A stretch of DNA of 47,390 nt from Clostridia bacterium (GCA_017547285.1 JAFYQB010000130.1:1-47390), one strand, 5' to 3'; shown: positions 1-8,052, counted from the stretch's first letter. Notes: a model not told the origin generated them from the letters alone. A program made the numbers and translations.

Positions 1-209
1 AGGGCCGCAGCCCTCCGACTCTTGTTCCGAAGCTGACGACATGTGCGTCAGCTTCGGAAGCCTTGCGCAGCAAGGCTTTCCTTACACCGTTTGCCGCCCG
101 GCGAGCCGTCAGGCGAGTAGGCAAACGGTGCATTCTTCGGAGGAAAAGATCGCCGAAGGCGAGCTTTTTCGACGTCCTGAGCGAAACCAGTTCGGTTTCG
201 CTCTTTTTG
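1..209 (+). repeat. Family A multi-hairpin repeat, copy 1 (cut by window start)
   Basis: This is a chain of near-perfect stem-loops. CCGAAGCTGACG (27-38) pairs with 46-57, AAGCCTTGC (58-66) with 70-78, and CACCGTTTGCC (85-95) with 120-130. A GCGAAACC hairpin at 181-201 closes the chain. Bases 1-66 are identical to 47325-47390, and an inverted diverged copy lies at 29219-29334. Small ORFs across it are products of the repeat, not genes. The element sits downstream of the minus-strand dipeptidase gene. Confidence 0.85.
179..208 (+). terminator. Rho-independent terminator at the end of repeat copy 1
   Basis: A ten-base-pair stem (179-188 with 194-203) is followed directly by TTTTT at 204-208. 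It reads on the plus strand, so it would stop transcripts entering from left of the window and protect the convergent minus-strand operon. Confidence 0.65.
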
Positions 210-218
210 TTGCTCATC

Positions 219-1589
219 TTAGTTCTGCAGGTTCTGAATGGCCTTTACGAAAATGGCGAGGTTATTGAGCAGGCTGTTCAGATTGATGTATTCGCCCGCC
301 TGGTGGGCCAGCTCTTCTTCTTCCGGGAAGAGAGAACCAAAGGCCACGCCTTCTTCCAGCACCTTGGCATACGTGCCGCCGCCGATGGCCATGGGCTGAG
401 ACTGGGTATCGCCGGTCACATCGGCATAGGCGCTCATGAGCGCGGTGACGAGCTTGCTGTTGGGTGCCACGTGGTGAGGATCGGTCTGACGGGTGATTGT
501 GGCCGTGACTACAGGAGCCACTGCGGCGGTCAGGCTGGCAGCCAGCGCCTTGTGATCCGCCAGAATGGGATAACGGATATCCAGCGTAGCGAACAGGCCG
601 TCCTGCTCGTTGTAGCGCAGGATGCCCATGTTGCAGGTCAGAGCGCCGCTCACTTCGTCCTGACACTTGATCTGCAGGCTCTTGCCATCATATTCCATGC
701 CTACGCAATCGGCCAGTGTGCGCAGCGCGCCGGTCACGCCGAGTTCCCTGAGCACCAGCAGCATCTGACCGATAGCGTTGCGGGCGGGTTCCGGGAAAGC
801 GGCATGGCCGGGAATGCCGGTGGATACCAGCTTGACCAGACCGTTTTCCATTTCCGCCTTCACATCCAGCTGCAGTTTTTCAGCAGCGGCGTTGGCTTCG
901 GCGCAGAGAACTTCGTCGCCGCAGAGAGTGGCGGAAGCCAGACCGGGGATCACGTTGCCGCGTTCGCCGACCTTGATTTCCTTTACCTTGAGGCCGTCGG
1001 CAGCGTATGCGCCCGTCAGGCGAACGCCCAGCATGCCCTTTTCGGTGTTGATGACAGGGAAGTTGGCGTCCGGGCTGAAGCCCACTTTGGGCATGTCGCA
1101 GTGTGCTGCATAGTAATCCATGCAGCCCCAGCCGCTTTCTTCATCGCAGCCAAGAATGAGGCGCACTTCGCGGTTGAGGGGCAGTTCAGCCAGCTTGAGC
1201 GCATACATGGCGTACAGGGCGGCAACGGCAGGGCCCTTGTCGTCGCTGGTACCGCGGCCGTACATTTTGCCGTCAATGATCTCCGCGCCAAAGGGATCCT
1301 GCTGCCAGCCGTCTCCTACGGGCACCACGTCCAGATGGGCAAGGATCGCAATGGGATCCACGCCCAGCGGGCCCATGCGCACATCGCCGGCATAGCCGTC
1401 AAAATTGCGCACTTCAAAGCCCATGGCGGCAGCGTCTTCCAAAGCAGCATCCAGCGCGCGGCGAACTTCCGCACCGAAGGGAGCGCCGGGCAGGGGATCC
1501 GCCTTCACACTGGGAATTTTGATCCAGCGGGCGAGCGTTTCCGTCATCGGCCCGCGCAGGGATTCGATCACCTGATTCAAATCTTTCAT
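219..1589 (-). CDS. pepV: M20 family dipeptidase, PepV type
   Basis: A zinc aminopeptidase-type dipeptidase of the M20/PepV family, about 456 residues, expected to hydrolyse dipeptides in the cytoplasm. Visible motifs are the metal and catalytic HLDVVP near residue 85, GRGTSDDKGP near 111-120, the catalytic/metal GCDEESGW near 147-154, and SPDANFPVINTEKG. The start at 1589 is chosen because GGAGG lies 5 bases upstream. An ATG at 1601, overlapping the preceding stop as ATGA, is also possible and adds four residues. It is the last gene of the five-gene minus operon, after the PatB-like gene. PepV and D-amino-acid or carnosine dipeptidases are hard to tell apart by eye, so the exact substrate is uncertain. 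Confidence 0.9.
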   Translation of the reverse strand: MKDLNQVIESLRGPMTETLARWIKIPSVKADPLPGAPFGAEVRRALDAALEDAAAMGFEVRNFDGYAGDVRMGPLGVDPIAILAHLDVVPVGDGWQQDPFGAEIIDGKMYGRGTSDDKGPAVAALYAMYALKLAELPLNREVRLILGCDEESGWGCMDYYAAHCDMPKVGFSPDANFPVINTEKGMLGVRLTGAYAADGLKVKEIKVGERGNVIPGLASATLCGDEVLCAEANAAAEKLQLDVKAEMENGLVKLVSTGIPGHAAFPEPARNAIGQMLLVLRELGVTGALRTLADCVGMEYDGKSLQIKCQDEVSGALTCNMGILRYNEQDGLFATLDIRYPILADHKALAASLTAAVAPVVTATITRQTDPHHVAPNSKLVTALMSAYADVTGDTQSQPMAIGGGTYAKVLEEGVAFGSLFPEEEELAHQAGEYINLNSLLNNLAIFVKAIQNLQN

Positions 1590-1600
1590 GGTTTCCTCCA

Positions 1601-2779
1601 TCAGCCCTTAACGGCCTTTTCCAGAGATTCGGCGGCCTTCACCACACGGTCGTGCTGGCAGGCCAGATTGATGCGCACATGATATTCGCCCAGCACTTCG
1701 CCAAAGAAGGTGCCGAAGGTGAATTCCACGCCCGCCTTGTGGCAGCGTTCCTTCAGTTCTTCCACGGTAATGCCGTAGGCCTTCAGGTCGACCCAGGCCA
1801 GATAGGTGGCCTCCAGGGGAGACAGAATGGCTTCGGGCAGACGCTCCGCCAGTTCCCTGCGAAGGATCTGTTCGCCTTCCCTGATGTAGCTGAGCATGCC
1901 GTCCAGCCATTCGTCGCCGTAGGTATAGGCGGCTTCGGCGGCAATCAGGCCGAAAATGTTGCCCTGCACAACGCCCACCGCGTGCATGGTATCGCTCATG
2001 GTCTTGAGCAGTTCGGTGTTGCGGGCAAAGGCCACAGCCTGCTGCAGACCGGCCAGATTGAAGGTCTTGCTGGCGCTGGTGAGGGCGATGACCTTGTCGT
2101 CCTTGCCGTTTGCCACGTTCAGCATGGCATTGAATGCGCCCTTTTCAAACACGAAATCCTCATGGATTTCGTCGCTCACCAGCAGCACGTCGTAGCGCTT
2201 GAGAACGGCCCACAGGGCTTCCAGCTCCTCGCGGGTCCAGCAGCGGCCTACGGGGTTGTGGGGGTTGCAGAGCATCATCATCTTGGCGCCGTTTTTGCAG
2301 GCCTCTTCGATGCTTTCCAGATTCATGGTATAGCGGCCGTTCTCATCGCAGTTGAGGGGACACTCCATGATCTTGCGTTCGTTGTCCTTGATGGAAAAAT
2401 AGAAGGGGCCGTAAACCGGAGGCTGGATGATGATGCCATCGCCGGGGCTGGTAAAGCTGAGGGTGGCGGCGCGCAGGCCGGTGACCACGCAGGGCAGCAG
2501 AATCTGTTCGTCACTGGTCAGTTCCACATGATGACGGCGCTTCATGAAATCCAGCATGGCCTGCGTGGCCTTTTCAGTCTGGAAAGTATAGCCGTAGGCA
2601 GGGTGCGCGGCGCGCTTGACCATGGCTTCGGTGATCTCGTCGGGGCAGACAAAGTCCATGTCCGCCACCCACATGGGGTTGATGCCCGCGCCGTACTGCG
2701 CTTCCATGGCGTCCCACTTGACGCAGGCTGTGTTGTGACGGTCAAAAGACTGGTCGAAAAATGCCTTGTCGTACTTCAT
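1601..2779 (-). CDS. patB: MalY/PatB family aminotransferase (putative C-S lyase)
   Basis: A fold-type I PLP enzyme of 392 residues. The MalY/PatB branch typically has cystathionine beta-lyase activity, releasing homocysteine, pyruvate and ammonia; some members modulate sugar regulons. The N-terminus MWVADMDF and YGYT (near 36-65) are hallmarks of this branch. CNPHNPVGR (171-179), SDEIHEDF (202-209) and the PLP lysine in SASKTFNLAG (K238) are all present. GGAGG lies about 10 bases before the start. The start overlaps the upstream methyltransferase stop as ATGA, implying translational coupling. Whether it is a lyase or an aminotransferase cannot be settled from the sequence alone. Confidence 0.88.
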   Translation of the reverse strand: MKYDKAFFDQSFDRHNTACVKWDAMEAQYGAGINPMWVADMDFVCPDEITEAMVKRAAHPAYGYTFQTEKATQAMLDFMKRRHHVELTSDEQILLPCVVTGLRAATLSFTSPGDGIIIQPPVYGPFYFSIKDNERKIMECPLNCDENGRYTMNLESIEEACKNGAKMMMLCNPHNPVGRCWTREELEALWAVLKRYDVLLVSDEIHEDFVFEKGAFNAMLNVANGKDDKVIALTSASKTFNLAGLQQAVAFARNTELLKTMSDTMHAVGVVQGNIFGLIAAEAAYTYGDEWLDGMLSYIREGEQILRRELAERLPEAILSPLEATYLAWVDLKAYGITVEELKERCHKAGVEFTFGTFFGEVLGEYHVRINLACQHDRVVKAAESLEKAVKG

Positions 2780-3414
2780 GCTTGTTCATCCTCCGTGTTT
2801 TGATTGCTATTTTTCAGCGGATTCCGGCAGCTGATGATCCAGAAACCGCTTTTCTTTTCAGGCGTTTGGACATCCTCAAACAGCGTTTTGAGATATGTGA
2901 TGGCAGAAGGCGCGCCCTGCTGCTTGCGGATGACCAGCCACAATTCGCCGTTTGCGTTCAGACATCTGGCCGCATCGGCAAACATCTGGTAGATGACCGC
3001 CTTGCCCGCGCGGATGGGCGGGTTCTGCAGAATCAGGTCGTATTTTTGACCCAGCACCTTTTCGTAGCCGTCGCTTTCAATAACGGTGGCCTGCACGCCG
3101 TTTGCCTGCGCGTTTTTGCGGCTCAGGTCGCATGCGCGCTGGTTGATATCGGCCATGGTGATGCGTGTATCCGGCCAGTGTTTTCCAACACTTACGCCGA
3201 TCACGCCCCAGCCGCAGCCCATATCCAGCACAGAACCCGCTACTTCTTCAGGCAGCGCATCCAGCAGCACTTCCGTGCCCCGGTCCAGCTCTGTGCGGGA
3301 AAACACGCCGCTGTCGGTTTCAAATTTCAGCGCGTGGCCGCGGTATTCCGTATCTACATAGGCTGTTTTGTGCGCGCTGGTCGGCGCGGAGGTATAGTAA
3401 TGATCGTTGGGCAT
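2776..3414 (-). CDS. Class I SAM-dependent methyltransferase, RsmC/YbxB-like
   Basis: A 212-residue methyltransferase with the small-domain MTase fold. Motif I is VLDMGCGWGVIG near residues 64-75, and the catalytic LILQNPPI marks an N-methyltransferase acting on a base amino group. The N-terminal part has the YYTSAP and FSRTELDRGT segments typical of Gram-positive YbxB proteins, which are single-domain relatives of RsmC (16S rRNA m2G). The neighbour RsuA also modifies 16S rRNA, which favours an rRNA target. The specific nucleotide is an inference. AAAGGGG lies about 9 bases before the ATG. Confidence 0.82.
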   Translation of the reverse strand: MPNDHYYTSAPTSAHKTAYVDTEYRGHALKFETDSGVFSRTELDRGTEVLLDALPEEVAGSVLDMGCGWGVIGVSVGKHWPDTRITMADINQRACDLSRKNAQANGVQATVIESDGYEKVLGQKYDLILQNPPIRAGKAVIYQMFADAARCLNANGELWLVIRKQQGAPSAITYLKTLFEDVQTPEKKSGFWIISCRNPLKNSNQNTEDEQA

Positions 3415-3435
3415 ATGCCTGCCCCTTTCGTAATG

Positions 3436-4170
3436 TTATGATTCGGATGCGTTCTGCACAGCCTTGCGCAGCAGATCAATCTGTTCTTCCGTCAGGCGGA
3501 TATGATCGCCTGTCTTCATGCCGTCCGGAATGGTCAGCGGGCCGAAGGAGGCGCGGTGCAGCGCCGTCACCTCATGACCGCGTGCACCGAACATACGCTT
3601 GACCTGATGGAATTTGCCTTCGCGCACTTCCACCTCGGCGCGGCTCTGTTCATCGCCCGCTTCCAGAATGCGCAGCTGCGCAGGCTTGGCGGTAAAATCC
3701 TTGAGGGGAATGCCTTCGGCGAAAGCCTGTACGTCGCTTTCGTCCAATCTGCCCTCAACTGTGGCGATATAGCGCTTCCATACATGGCGCTTGGGATCCA
3801 GCAGCGAATGCGCCAGCGTGCCGTCGTTGGTCAGAATCAGAAGACCGGTGGTATCCTTGTCCAGACGGCCTACGGGCAAAACTTTTCGGCGGCGCAGGGC
3901 TTCGGGCAAAAGATCCATCACGGTTTCGGCGCGGCTGTCGCGGGCAGCGGTCAGCACGCCGGAGGGCTTGTACAGCAGGTAGTACTGAAGTGCGTCGTCC
4001 CCCACGGTTTCGCCTGCAAGGGTGACCACATCGGTTTCGTTGATCTTGAGGGCGGGGTCGCGCACGGGCTGGCCGTTTACGCGCACCTGTCCGGCGCGCA
4101 CGGCCTTGACGGCCTCGCTGCGGCTGCGTTCGCCGCTTTGGGACAAAAACTTATCAAGTCGTACGCTCAT
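3436..4170 (-). CDS. rsuA: 16S rRNA pseudouridine synthase RsuA-like
   Basis: A pseudouridine synthase of the RsuA/RluB/E/F family, 244 residues. An N-terminal S4 RNA-binding domain (RLDKFLSQSGERSRSEA, about residues 4-45) precedes the catalytic domain. The catalytic aspartate is in PVGRLDKDTTGLLILTNDG (about 98-116); LLYKPSGVLTA comes before it. By family precedent it isomerises a uridine of 16S rRNA (U516 in E. coli), though RluB-type 23S activity cannot be excluded. The start overlaps the stop of the upstream membrane-protein gene as ATGA. Confidence 0.9.
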   Translation of the reverse strand: MSVRLDKFLSQSGERSRSEAVKAVRAGQVRVNGQPVRDPALKINETDVVTLAGETVGDDALQYYLLYKPSGVLTAARDSRAETVMDLLPEALRRRKVLPVGRLDKDTTGLLILTNDGTLAHSLLDPKRHVWKRYIATVEGRLDESDVQAFAEGIPLKDFTAKPAQLRILEAGDEQSRAEVEVREGKFHQVKRMFGARGHEVTALHRASFGPLTIPDGMKTGDHIRLTEEQIDLLRKAVQNASES

Positions 4171-5066
4171 GCTTCAGCCTTCTTTTCAGCCTTCACCTTC
4201 GGTTTGCGCATGGCAAAGGCAGCGGTATTCCAGCGGCGCAGAGGCAGAAGCGGCAGATACAGTCCAAAGAAAGCGCCCGCAACCGGCATGGCAGCGTGGA
4301 GCAGATCCAGCCTGGGCAGTTCACCGGTGGTGATGGCCATCATCAGCAGCGTGGACACATCGCTCAGAGCGCCCTTCAACGCGCAGCCGATCACCGTAAG
4401 GAACGGAATCCACAGGATCAGATTCACCAGCGCCGTACCCAGCTGAGGCAGACGGCGGCTGCTCAGACGGCGCTTCATCTCCGCGCGGGGAATGCGGTCC
4501 GTGCGGATCGCGTCCGCCCAGATATAGCGGCCGGCACTGCAGCGCACCATCCCCCAAAGCCAGATCAACGCGCCCAAACCCAGCACCGCGCCTGCAACGC
4601 CCACGCCCAGCATGAAATTATTGGCGGTGGACAGCTTCAAAAGCTGCGCGCAGGCATTGCCCAGATCGTTAATGGTCTGGAAAATGGTCAGGGCGTCGAC
4701 CATGGTATAGCAGTAGTACGCGCCTGCCAAAAGCAGCGCCATGGGAATGCCCCACAGAGCCACACGCACGGCGTGCAGAAGTTCACGACCGAGTTTCGCA
4801 CCGTAATGGGCAAAGCTGAATGCCGTATCAAAGCTGAAGCGGCGGGGAATCTGCGTCATGGCCTGCGCAAAGGAGGCGCGCAGCGGCAGCACCACCAGCA
4901 CCAGCAGCACAGGGCACAGCACAGCCAGCCAGCGCTGCCAGCCTTCAAACACAAACAGGCAGGCAAGCGGTGCAAGCGCAGCCGCGCGCAGCGCCAGCGC
5001 AATCAGGGTATACGCAAGCGTACGCACATAAAAAACGAACGCATTCTGCTTTTTGATTTCCGTCAT
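4167..5066 (-). CDS. Polytopic membrane protein of unknown function
   Basis: About 299 residues with roughly five or six hydrophobic stretches (near residues 11-60, 100-130, 150-175, 210-235 and 250-275). The C-terminus is short and lysine-rich (RKPKVKAEKKAEA). I do not recognise the family. The start MTEIKKQN at 5066 is chosen because GGAGG lies 8 bases upstream; an open frame extends upstream but has no ribosome site. It is the first gene of the minus operon with rsuA and is coupled to rsuA by an ATGA overlap. A TTGCAA-17-TATAAT promoter lies just upstream. The context gives no firm functional clue. Confidence 0.75.
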   Translation of the reverse strand: MTEIKKQNAFVFYVRTLAYTLIALALRAAALAPLACLFVFEGWQRWLAVLCPVLLVLVVLPLRASFAQAMTQIPRRFSFDTAFSFAHYGAKLGRELLHAVRVALWGIPMALLLAGAYYCYTMVDALTIFQTINDLGNACAQLLKLSTANNFMLGVGVAGAVLGLGALIWLWGMVRCSAGRYIWADAIRTDRIPRAEMKRRLSSRRLPQLGTALVNLILWIPFLTVIGCALKGALSDVSTLLMMAITTGELPRLDLLHAAMPVAGAFFGLYLPLLPLRRWNTAAFAMRKPKVKAEKKAEA

Positions 5067-5111
5067 TATCTTATCCTCCGATGGTTGGTTTGCATACGAA
5101 TATACTATATT

Positions 5112-5140
5112 ATTATAGTCTATCCTGCCCGCTGTTGCAA
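5112..5140 (-). promoter_or_regulatory. Sigma-A promoter of the five-gene minus operon
   Basis: On the minus strand TTGCAA (5135-5140) is followed after 17 bases by TATAAT (5112-5117). It lies 46 bases before the first start codon and is back-to-back with the plsY promoter. Confidence 0.7.
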
Positions 5141-5177
5141 GCAATTGTCAACTGTTACAATTCCGCAAAATGCGCAC

Positions 5178-5206
5178 TTTGCATTTTTTTCTGTATATGT
5201 TATAAT
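5178..5206 (+). promoter_or_regulatory. plsY promoter
   Basis: TTTGCA (5178-5183) is followed after 17 bases by TATAAT (5201-5206), with an extended -10 TG at 5198-5199. It lies 63 bases before the plsY start and is divergent from the operon promoter at 5112-5140. Confidence 0.7.
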
Positions 5207-5268
5207 CAGCGTGTACTCAGTTCGCGCATACCACATTTACACTGGGTGCCAACAAACGGAGGTTGTTT

Positions 5269-5892
5269 ATGAGCAAAATCTTTCTGACGGTTCTGGTTGC
5301 CGTTGTTTCCTATCTGCTGGGGTGTTTTTCCACCGGCATTACCATCTCCCGCCTGCAGGGGGTGGACATCCGCAAGCACGGCAGCAAGAATACCGGCGCC
5401 AGCAATGTGCTTCGTGTTCTCGGACTGAAAAGCGGCGTCTTCACGTTTATCGGCGATATCATCAAGGCTTCCATTGCCGTGTGGCTCGGCCACTTTGTGC
5501 TGGGCAACGCCTTTGGCATTGAACGCTGCGGTATGATGGTGGGCGGCCTGTTTGCCGTGATCGGCCATAACTGGCCGGTGTATTATCACTTCAAGGGCGG
5601 CAAGGGCGTGGCCTGCTCGGCGGCGGTCATCTTCTTTGTGGATATCCTCTGTGCGCTTCCTGCCATCGCAGTTGCTATCGGCACCATCGCCATGACCAAA
5701 TACATCAGCCTTGGCAGCATGCTGCTTATGGGCGTGTACATGGTTCTGATGTGCATTGTCCATTGGGGGACGTGGCCGCTTTGCCTGTTCACGGTGGTTT
5801 TGTTCGTGCTGTGCGTATGGCGTCACCGCGCCAATATCGGCCGGCTGCTGAAAGGCACCGAAAACAAGATCGGTCACAAGGCAAAGGACTGA
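5269..5892 (+). CDS. plsY: Glycerol-3-phosphate acyltransferase PlsY
   Basis: An integral membrane acyltransferase, 207 residues, that moves the acyl group from acyl-phosphate to glycerol-3-phosphate and so makes lysophosphatidate for phospholipid synthesis. The three PlsY motifs are present: GCFSTGITISRL near residue 20, the serine/arginine-containing KHGSKNTGASNVLR near 38-51, and GHNWPVYYHFKGGKGVA near 103-119. Several hydrophobic helices separate them. The ATG at 5269 has GGAGG six bases upstream; a TTG six bases earlier is less likely. The usual partner plsX is not in the window. A hairpin terminator follows. Confidence 0.95.
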   Translation: MSKIFLTVLVAVVSYLLGCFSTGITISRLQGVDIRKHGSKNTGASNVLRVLGLKSGVFTFIGDIIKASIAVWLGHFVLGNAFGIERCGMMVGGLFAVIGHNWPVYYHFKGGKGVACSAAVIFFVDILCALPAIAVAIGTIAMTKYISLGSMLLMGVYMVLMCIVHWGTWPLCLFTVVLFVLCVWRHRANIGRLLKGTENKIGHKAKD

Positions 5893-5908
5893 TCTGCGTT
5901 CTGAATTT

Positions 5909-5939
5909 AAGCCTGAGCAAGCGTTCAGGCTTGTTTTTT
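5909..5939 (+). terminator. Terminator after plsY
   Basis: AAGCCTGA (5909-5916) pairs with TCAGGCTT (5925-5932) and is followed by a T run at 5934-5939. It sits between plsY and the next plus-strand gene, so the two may be only partly co-transcribed. Confidence 0.75.
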
Positions 5940-5955
5940 GCAAAGAGGTAAGAAA

Positions 5956-6468
5956 GTGCTGCTGATTCTGGGATTGAACGGCTGCGGCAAAACGACTGTA
6001 GGCCGGATTGTGGCTGAAAAGCTCGGGCTGTTTTTCATGGATGCGGAGGATTATTATTTTCCTGTTCCGGGCGATTTTACCGTAAGCCGCACGCAGGAAG
6101 ACGCGCACCGGCTGATGGAGGCCGATGCAGCGGCGCATGGCGGTTTTGTGCTGTGCTGTGTGCGCTGCAATATCAGCGATGCGCTTTTGAGCAAGATCAG
6201 GCTTGCCGTTGTGCTGCGCGCCCCGGCGGAGGTGCGGGCGCAGCGCATCATTCAGCGTGAAGAAGCGCGTTTTGGCAGCCGCGTGCTGCCCGGCGGCGAT
6301 ATGTACGAATCCCAGCAGCGATTCCGCGCCTTTGCCGCTTCACGTCCGGAGGATACTGTTGACCAAAGTCTTTCCGGGCTTCGCTGTCCGGTGACAGAGG
6401 TGGACGCTTCGCTTCTGCCGCAGGAAGCTGCCCAAAAAATCGCGGAAGCCTGTTCCCGAAAGCTGTAA
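5956..6468 (+). CDS. P-loop nucleotide kinase-like protein
   Basis: About 170 residues. A Walker A motif, GLNGCGKTTVGR, lies at the N-terminus and is followed by MDAEDYYFP and a central hydrophobic strand (GGFVLCCVRC). RAPAEVRAQRIIQREEARFG resembles the lid of shikimate/gluconate/cytidylate kinases. I chose the GTG at 5956 because GAGG lies 7 bases upstream, in preference to an upstream in-frame TTG at 5938. It is probably a small-molecule kinase, but the substrate is unknown and it matches no familiar named enzyme. It has its own terminator. Confidence 0.75.
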   Translation: MLLILGLNGCGKTTVGRIVAEKLGLFFMDAEDYYFPVPGDFTVSRTQEDAHRLMEADAAAHGGFVLCCVRCNISDALLSKIRLAVVLRAPAEVRAQRIIQREEARFGSRVLPGGDMYESQQRFRAFAASRPEDTVDQSLSGLRCPVTEVDASLLPQEAAQKIAEACSRKL

Positions 6469-6505
6469 TCAAAAAAGTGCACAGGCAGATTGCCGCGCAC
6501 AGGCG

Positions 6506-6541
6506 AGCCGGGGGCCGTTGTTTGGCCCCCGGCTGTTTTTT
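6506..6541 (+). terminator. Strong terminator after the P-loop kinase gene
   Basis: AGCCGGGGGCC pairs with GGCCCCCGGCT (6506-6516 with 6524-6534) and is followed by GTTTTTT. It is an unusually GC-rich eleven-pair stem. Confidence 0.85.
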
Positions 6542-6569
6542 GATGCAGTTCAAACAGGCAAGACCCGCC

Positions 6570-6632
6570 CCGCTCCCGTTGAATGGGAGCGGTATGGGGG
6601 CCAGGGGCTCAGCCCCTGGCCGCCGGAGGCTT
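6570..6632. repeat. Family B tandem-hairpin repeat, copy 1
   Basis: CCGCTCCC (6570-6577) pairs with GGGAGCGG (6585-6592), then GGCCAGGGGC (6599-6608) with GCCCCTGGCC (6612-6621), then a CGCCGGAGGC tail. The core GCCTCCGGCGGCCA, read on the minus strand, recurs at 15868-15955 on the plus strand. It lies at the 3' end of the SH3 protein gene and could act as its terminator or processing site. Confidence 0.7.
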
Positions 6633-6635
6633 CCG

Positions 6636-7562
6636 TTACTTAACCGTTTTGAAGAAATACTTGCTCACGTAGCCTGTTACGCCATCGATCTCAGCCTTGC
6701 ACCAGGTTTCGCCCACTTCAAGAATTTTGACAGTCGTGCCGACCTTGTGCGCCTTGATGATGGGGGAGGAGAGCCCGGGCGCAGTGCGGAAGTTGACGAT
6801 GCTGTTGCCGTTGGGGTTGATGAGCTCCGCGGTGAAGGGAACGGCGGGCAGCTGGGAGGAGGAAGAGGCGTTCAGCTGGATGAATTTCTTCATCATAAAG
6901 CCCGTCTTGCCGCCGACGGAGACTTTGTAGAAGTCGCCTTCTTCGCCGGTGATGGTCACCTGCGTACCGTTGCCGAAATAGCCCAGCACGCGGGCGTCGG
7001 TGGAGGCGGTTTCACGCAGGAGAAGCACCTGGTTTGCGCCGGGGTTCTTGACGGTGCCGGTTTTGCTGCCAGATACGCTGCCGGAAGAGGGAGAGCTGGT
7101 CAGATAGCGGGCGTCCATGTAGCCGGTCTGACCGCCGACGCTCACCTTGTGCCAGTTCGCGCCGCGCACCAGCACATCCACTGCCGTGCCGGGCTTGAAA
7201 CTGGTGATGATGCTGCCTTCCAGACTGGGCATATCCCGCAGGTTCAGGCCGCGGCCGGTGTTGGTGCGCACGTAGAGAGTGGAAACGGCGCCGGTTTCGG
7301 TCAGGTATTTGCTCATGACGTAGCCGGTGCTGCCGCCGACCTCCACTTTGCTCCATTCGCCGTCCTCACTGAGCACGGTCATCCACGTGCCGGTAGGGTA
7401 CTGATGAATGACTTTGGCGTCCAAAGAGGGGTTCTGGCGCAGATTGAGTCTGCCGCCGGTCACCATTTTGTAGCTTTCGGCCAGACCGCTCATGGGAATG
7501 GCCATGGCCAGGGTGAAAGCGGCTGCCCGGAGGCATCTTTTGTAGGAATGGGTCTTTTGCAT
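6636..7562 (-). CDS. Secreted protein with four bacterial SH3 domains
   Basis: 308 residues. A signal peptide (MQKTHSYKRCLR basic start, hydrophobic core, cleavage probably after GLA near residue 28) is followed by four SH3b repeats. Each begins with a LNLRxxPS-like or LLRETAS-like strand and ends in GxTGYV/M (near residues 30-90, 95-155, 165-230 and 240-305). Bacterial SH3 domains commonly bind cell-wall peptides. No catalytic domain is attached, unlike NlpC/P60 or amidase fusions, so a wall-binding or scaffold role is inferred. GGAGG precedes the ATG. It is transcribed opposite to its neighbours. Confidence 0.85.
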   Translation of the reverse strand: MQKTHSYKRCLRAAAFTLAMAIPMSGLAESYKMVTGGRLNLRQNPSLDAKVIHQYPTGTWMTVLSEDGEWSKVEVGGSTGYVMSKYLTETGAVSTLYVRTNTGRGLNLRDMPSLEGSIITSFKPGTAVDVLVRGANWHKVSVGGQTGYMDARYLTSSPSSGSVSGSKTGTVKNPGANQVLLLRETASTDARVLGYFGNGTQVTITGEEGDFYKVSVGGKTGFMMKKFIQLNASSSSQLPAVPFTAELINPNGNSIVNFRTAPGLSSPIIKAHKVGTTVKILEVGETWCKAEIDGVTGYVSKYFFKTVK

Positions 7563-7900
7563 AAGGGGATACCTCCTTTGTGTTGGCAGACAGGGGATGC
7601 CTGCTGCCTTTCAACCATCTTACGAAAGGGGAAAGGGGTTTCATGCGTTCTGATATGCCAATAAACAGCAGAAATGGGAGAAACATCCGATCTGATGGAT
7701 GTGCTTTCCAGCGCCTGGGCCGGAAAAGGCAGGCCTTATAAAGAAACAATGTCAAACCTGCTGGTAAAAAGAAGCAGCTTCTTTTCCGGCTGGAATGCTT
7801 TGCTTGCAAACTGCCGGCGAAAACCGGGCAGGATAGCTTTGCGTTGGTAAAACTTTATCAGCGCGGCTTTTATGCAGCTTGGAGAGGAGGATGACCGTCT
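7563..7900. other. Intergenic region between divergent genes
   Basis: These 338 bases separate the SH3 gene from the 47-residue ORF. Several short hairpins are visible: ACATCC...GGATGT near 7683-7702, AAGAAGC/GCTTCTT near 7770-7785, and CTGCCGG...CCGGGCAG near 7808-7830. I find no convincing -35/-10 pair with proper spacing on either strand and no coding potential. Promoters for both genes must lie here, possibly recognised by an alternative sigma factor. Confidence 0.5.
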
Positions 7901-8044
7901 ATGAACATGCTTAAAACAGCCGCAGCAGGCATGCTTGGTTTTGCGGTGGGCGCAGGCGCCATGATGATGCCCGGCAATCAGAAATGGAAGCGTCAGGCGC
8001 AGCGCCAGATGGACAGGATCATGAGAATCGCCAAAAGCTGGTAA
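7901..8044 (+). CDS. Small 47-residue Ala/Gly/Met-rich protein with basic tail
   Basis: A short ORF encoding 47 residues, starting MNMLKTAAAGMLGFAVGAGA. A hydrophobic glycine/alanine stretch (residues 6-23) is followed by an amphipathic basic tail ending RQMDRIMRIAKSW. GGAGAGGAGG lies about 10 bases upstream of the ATG, and a terminator-like hairpin follows (8053-8083), so it looks like a complete small gene. The layout recalls short YtxH-like membrane-associated peptides, but I recognise no family. It precedes an AI-2E/YtvI-type permease gene on the same strand. Confidence 0.6.
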   Translation: MNMLKTAAAGMLGFAVGAGAMMMPGNQKWKRQAQRQMDRIMRIAKSW

Positions 8045-8052
8045 CCGGTCTG

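Noticed and set aside
41..268. 75-codon ORF (MCVSFGSLAQ...) at the left edge, and similar ORFs near 29226 and 47055
   Set aside because: All three are translations of the family A hairpin repeat, so shared peptides reflect the repeat, not a protein family.
63..1682. 539-codon plus-strand open frame opposite the dipeptidase
   Set aside because: Shadow of pepV in the opposite frame; no ribosome site, no family-like motifs, and it runs through the hairpin repeat.
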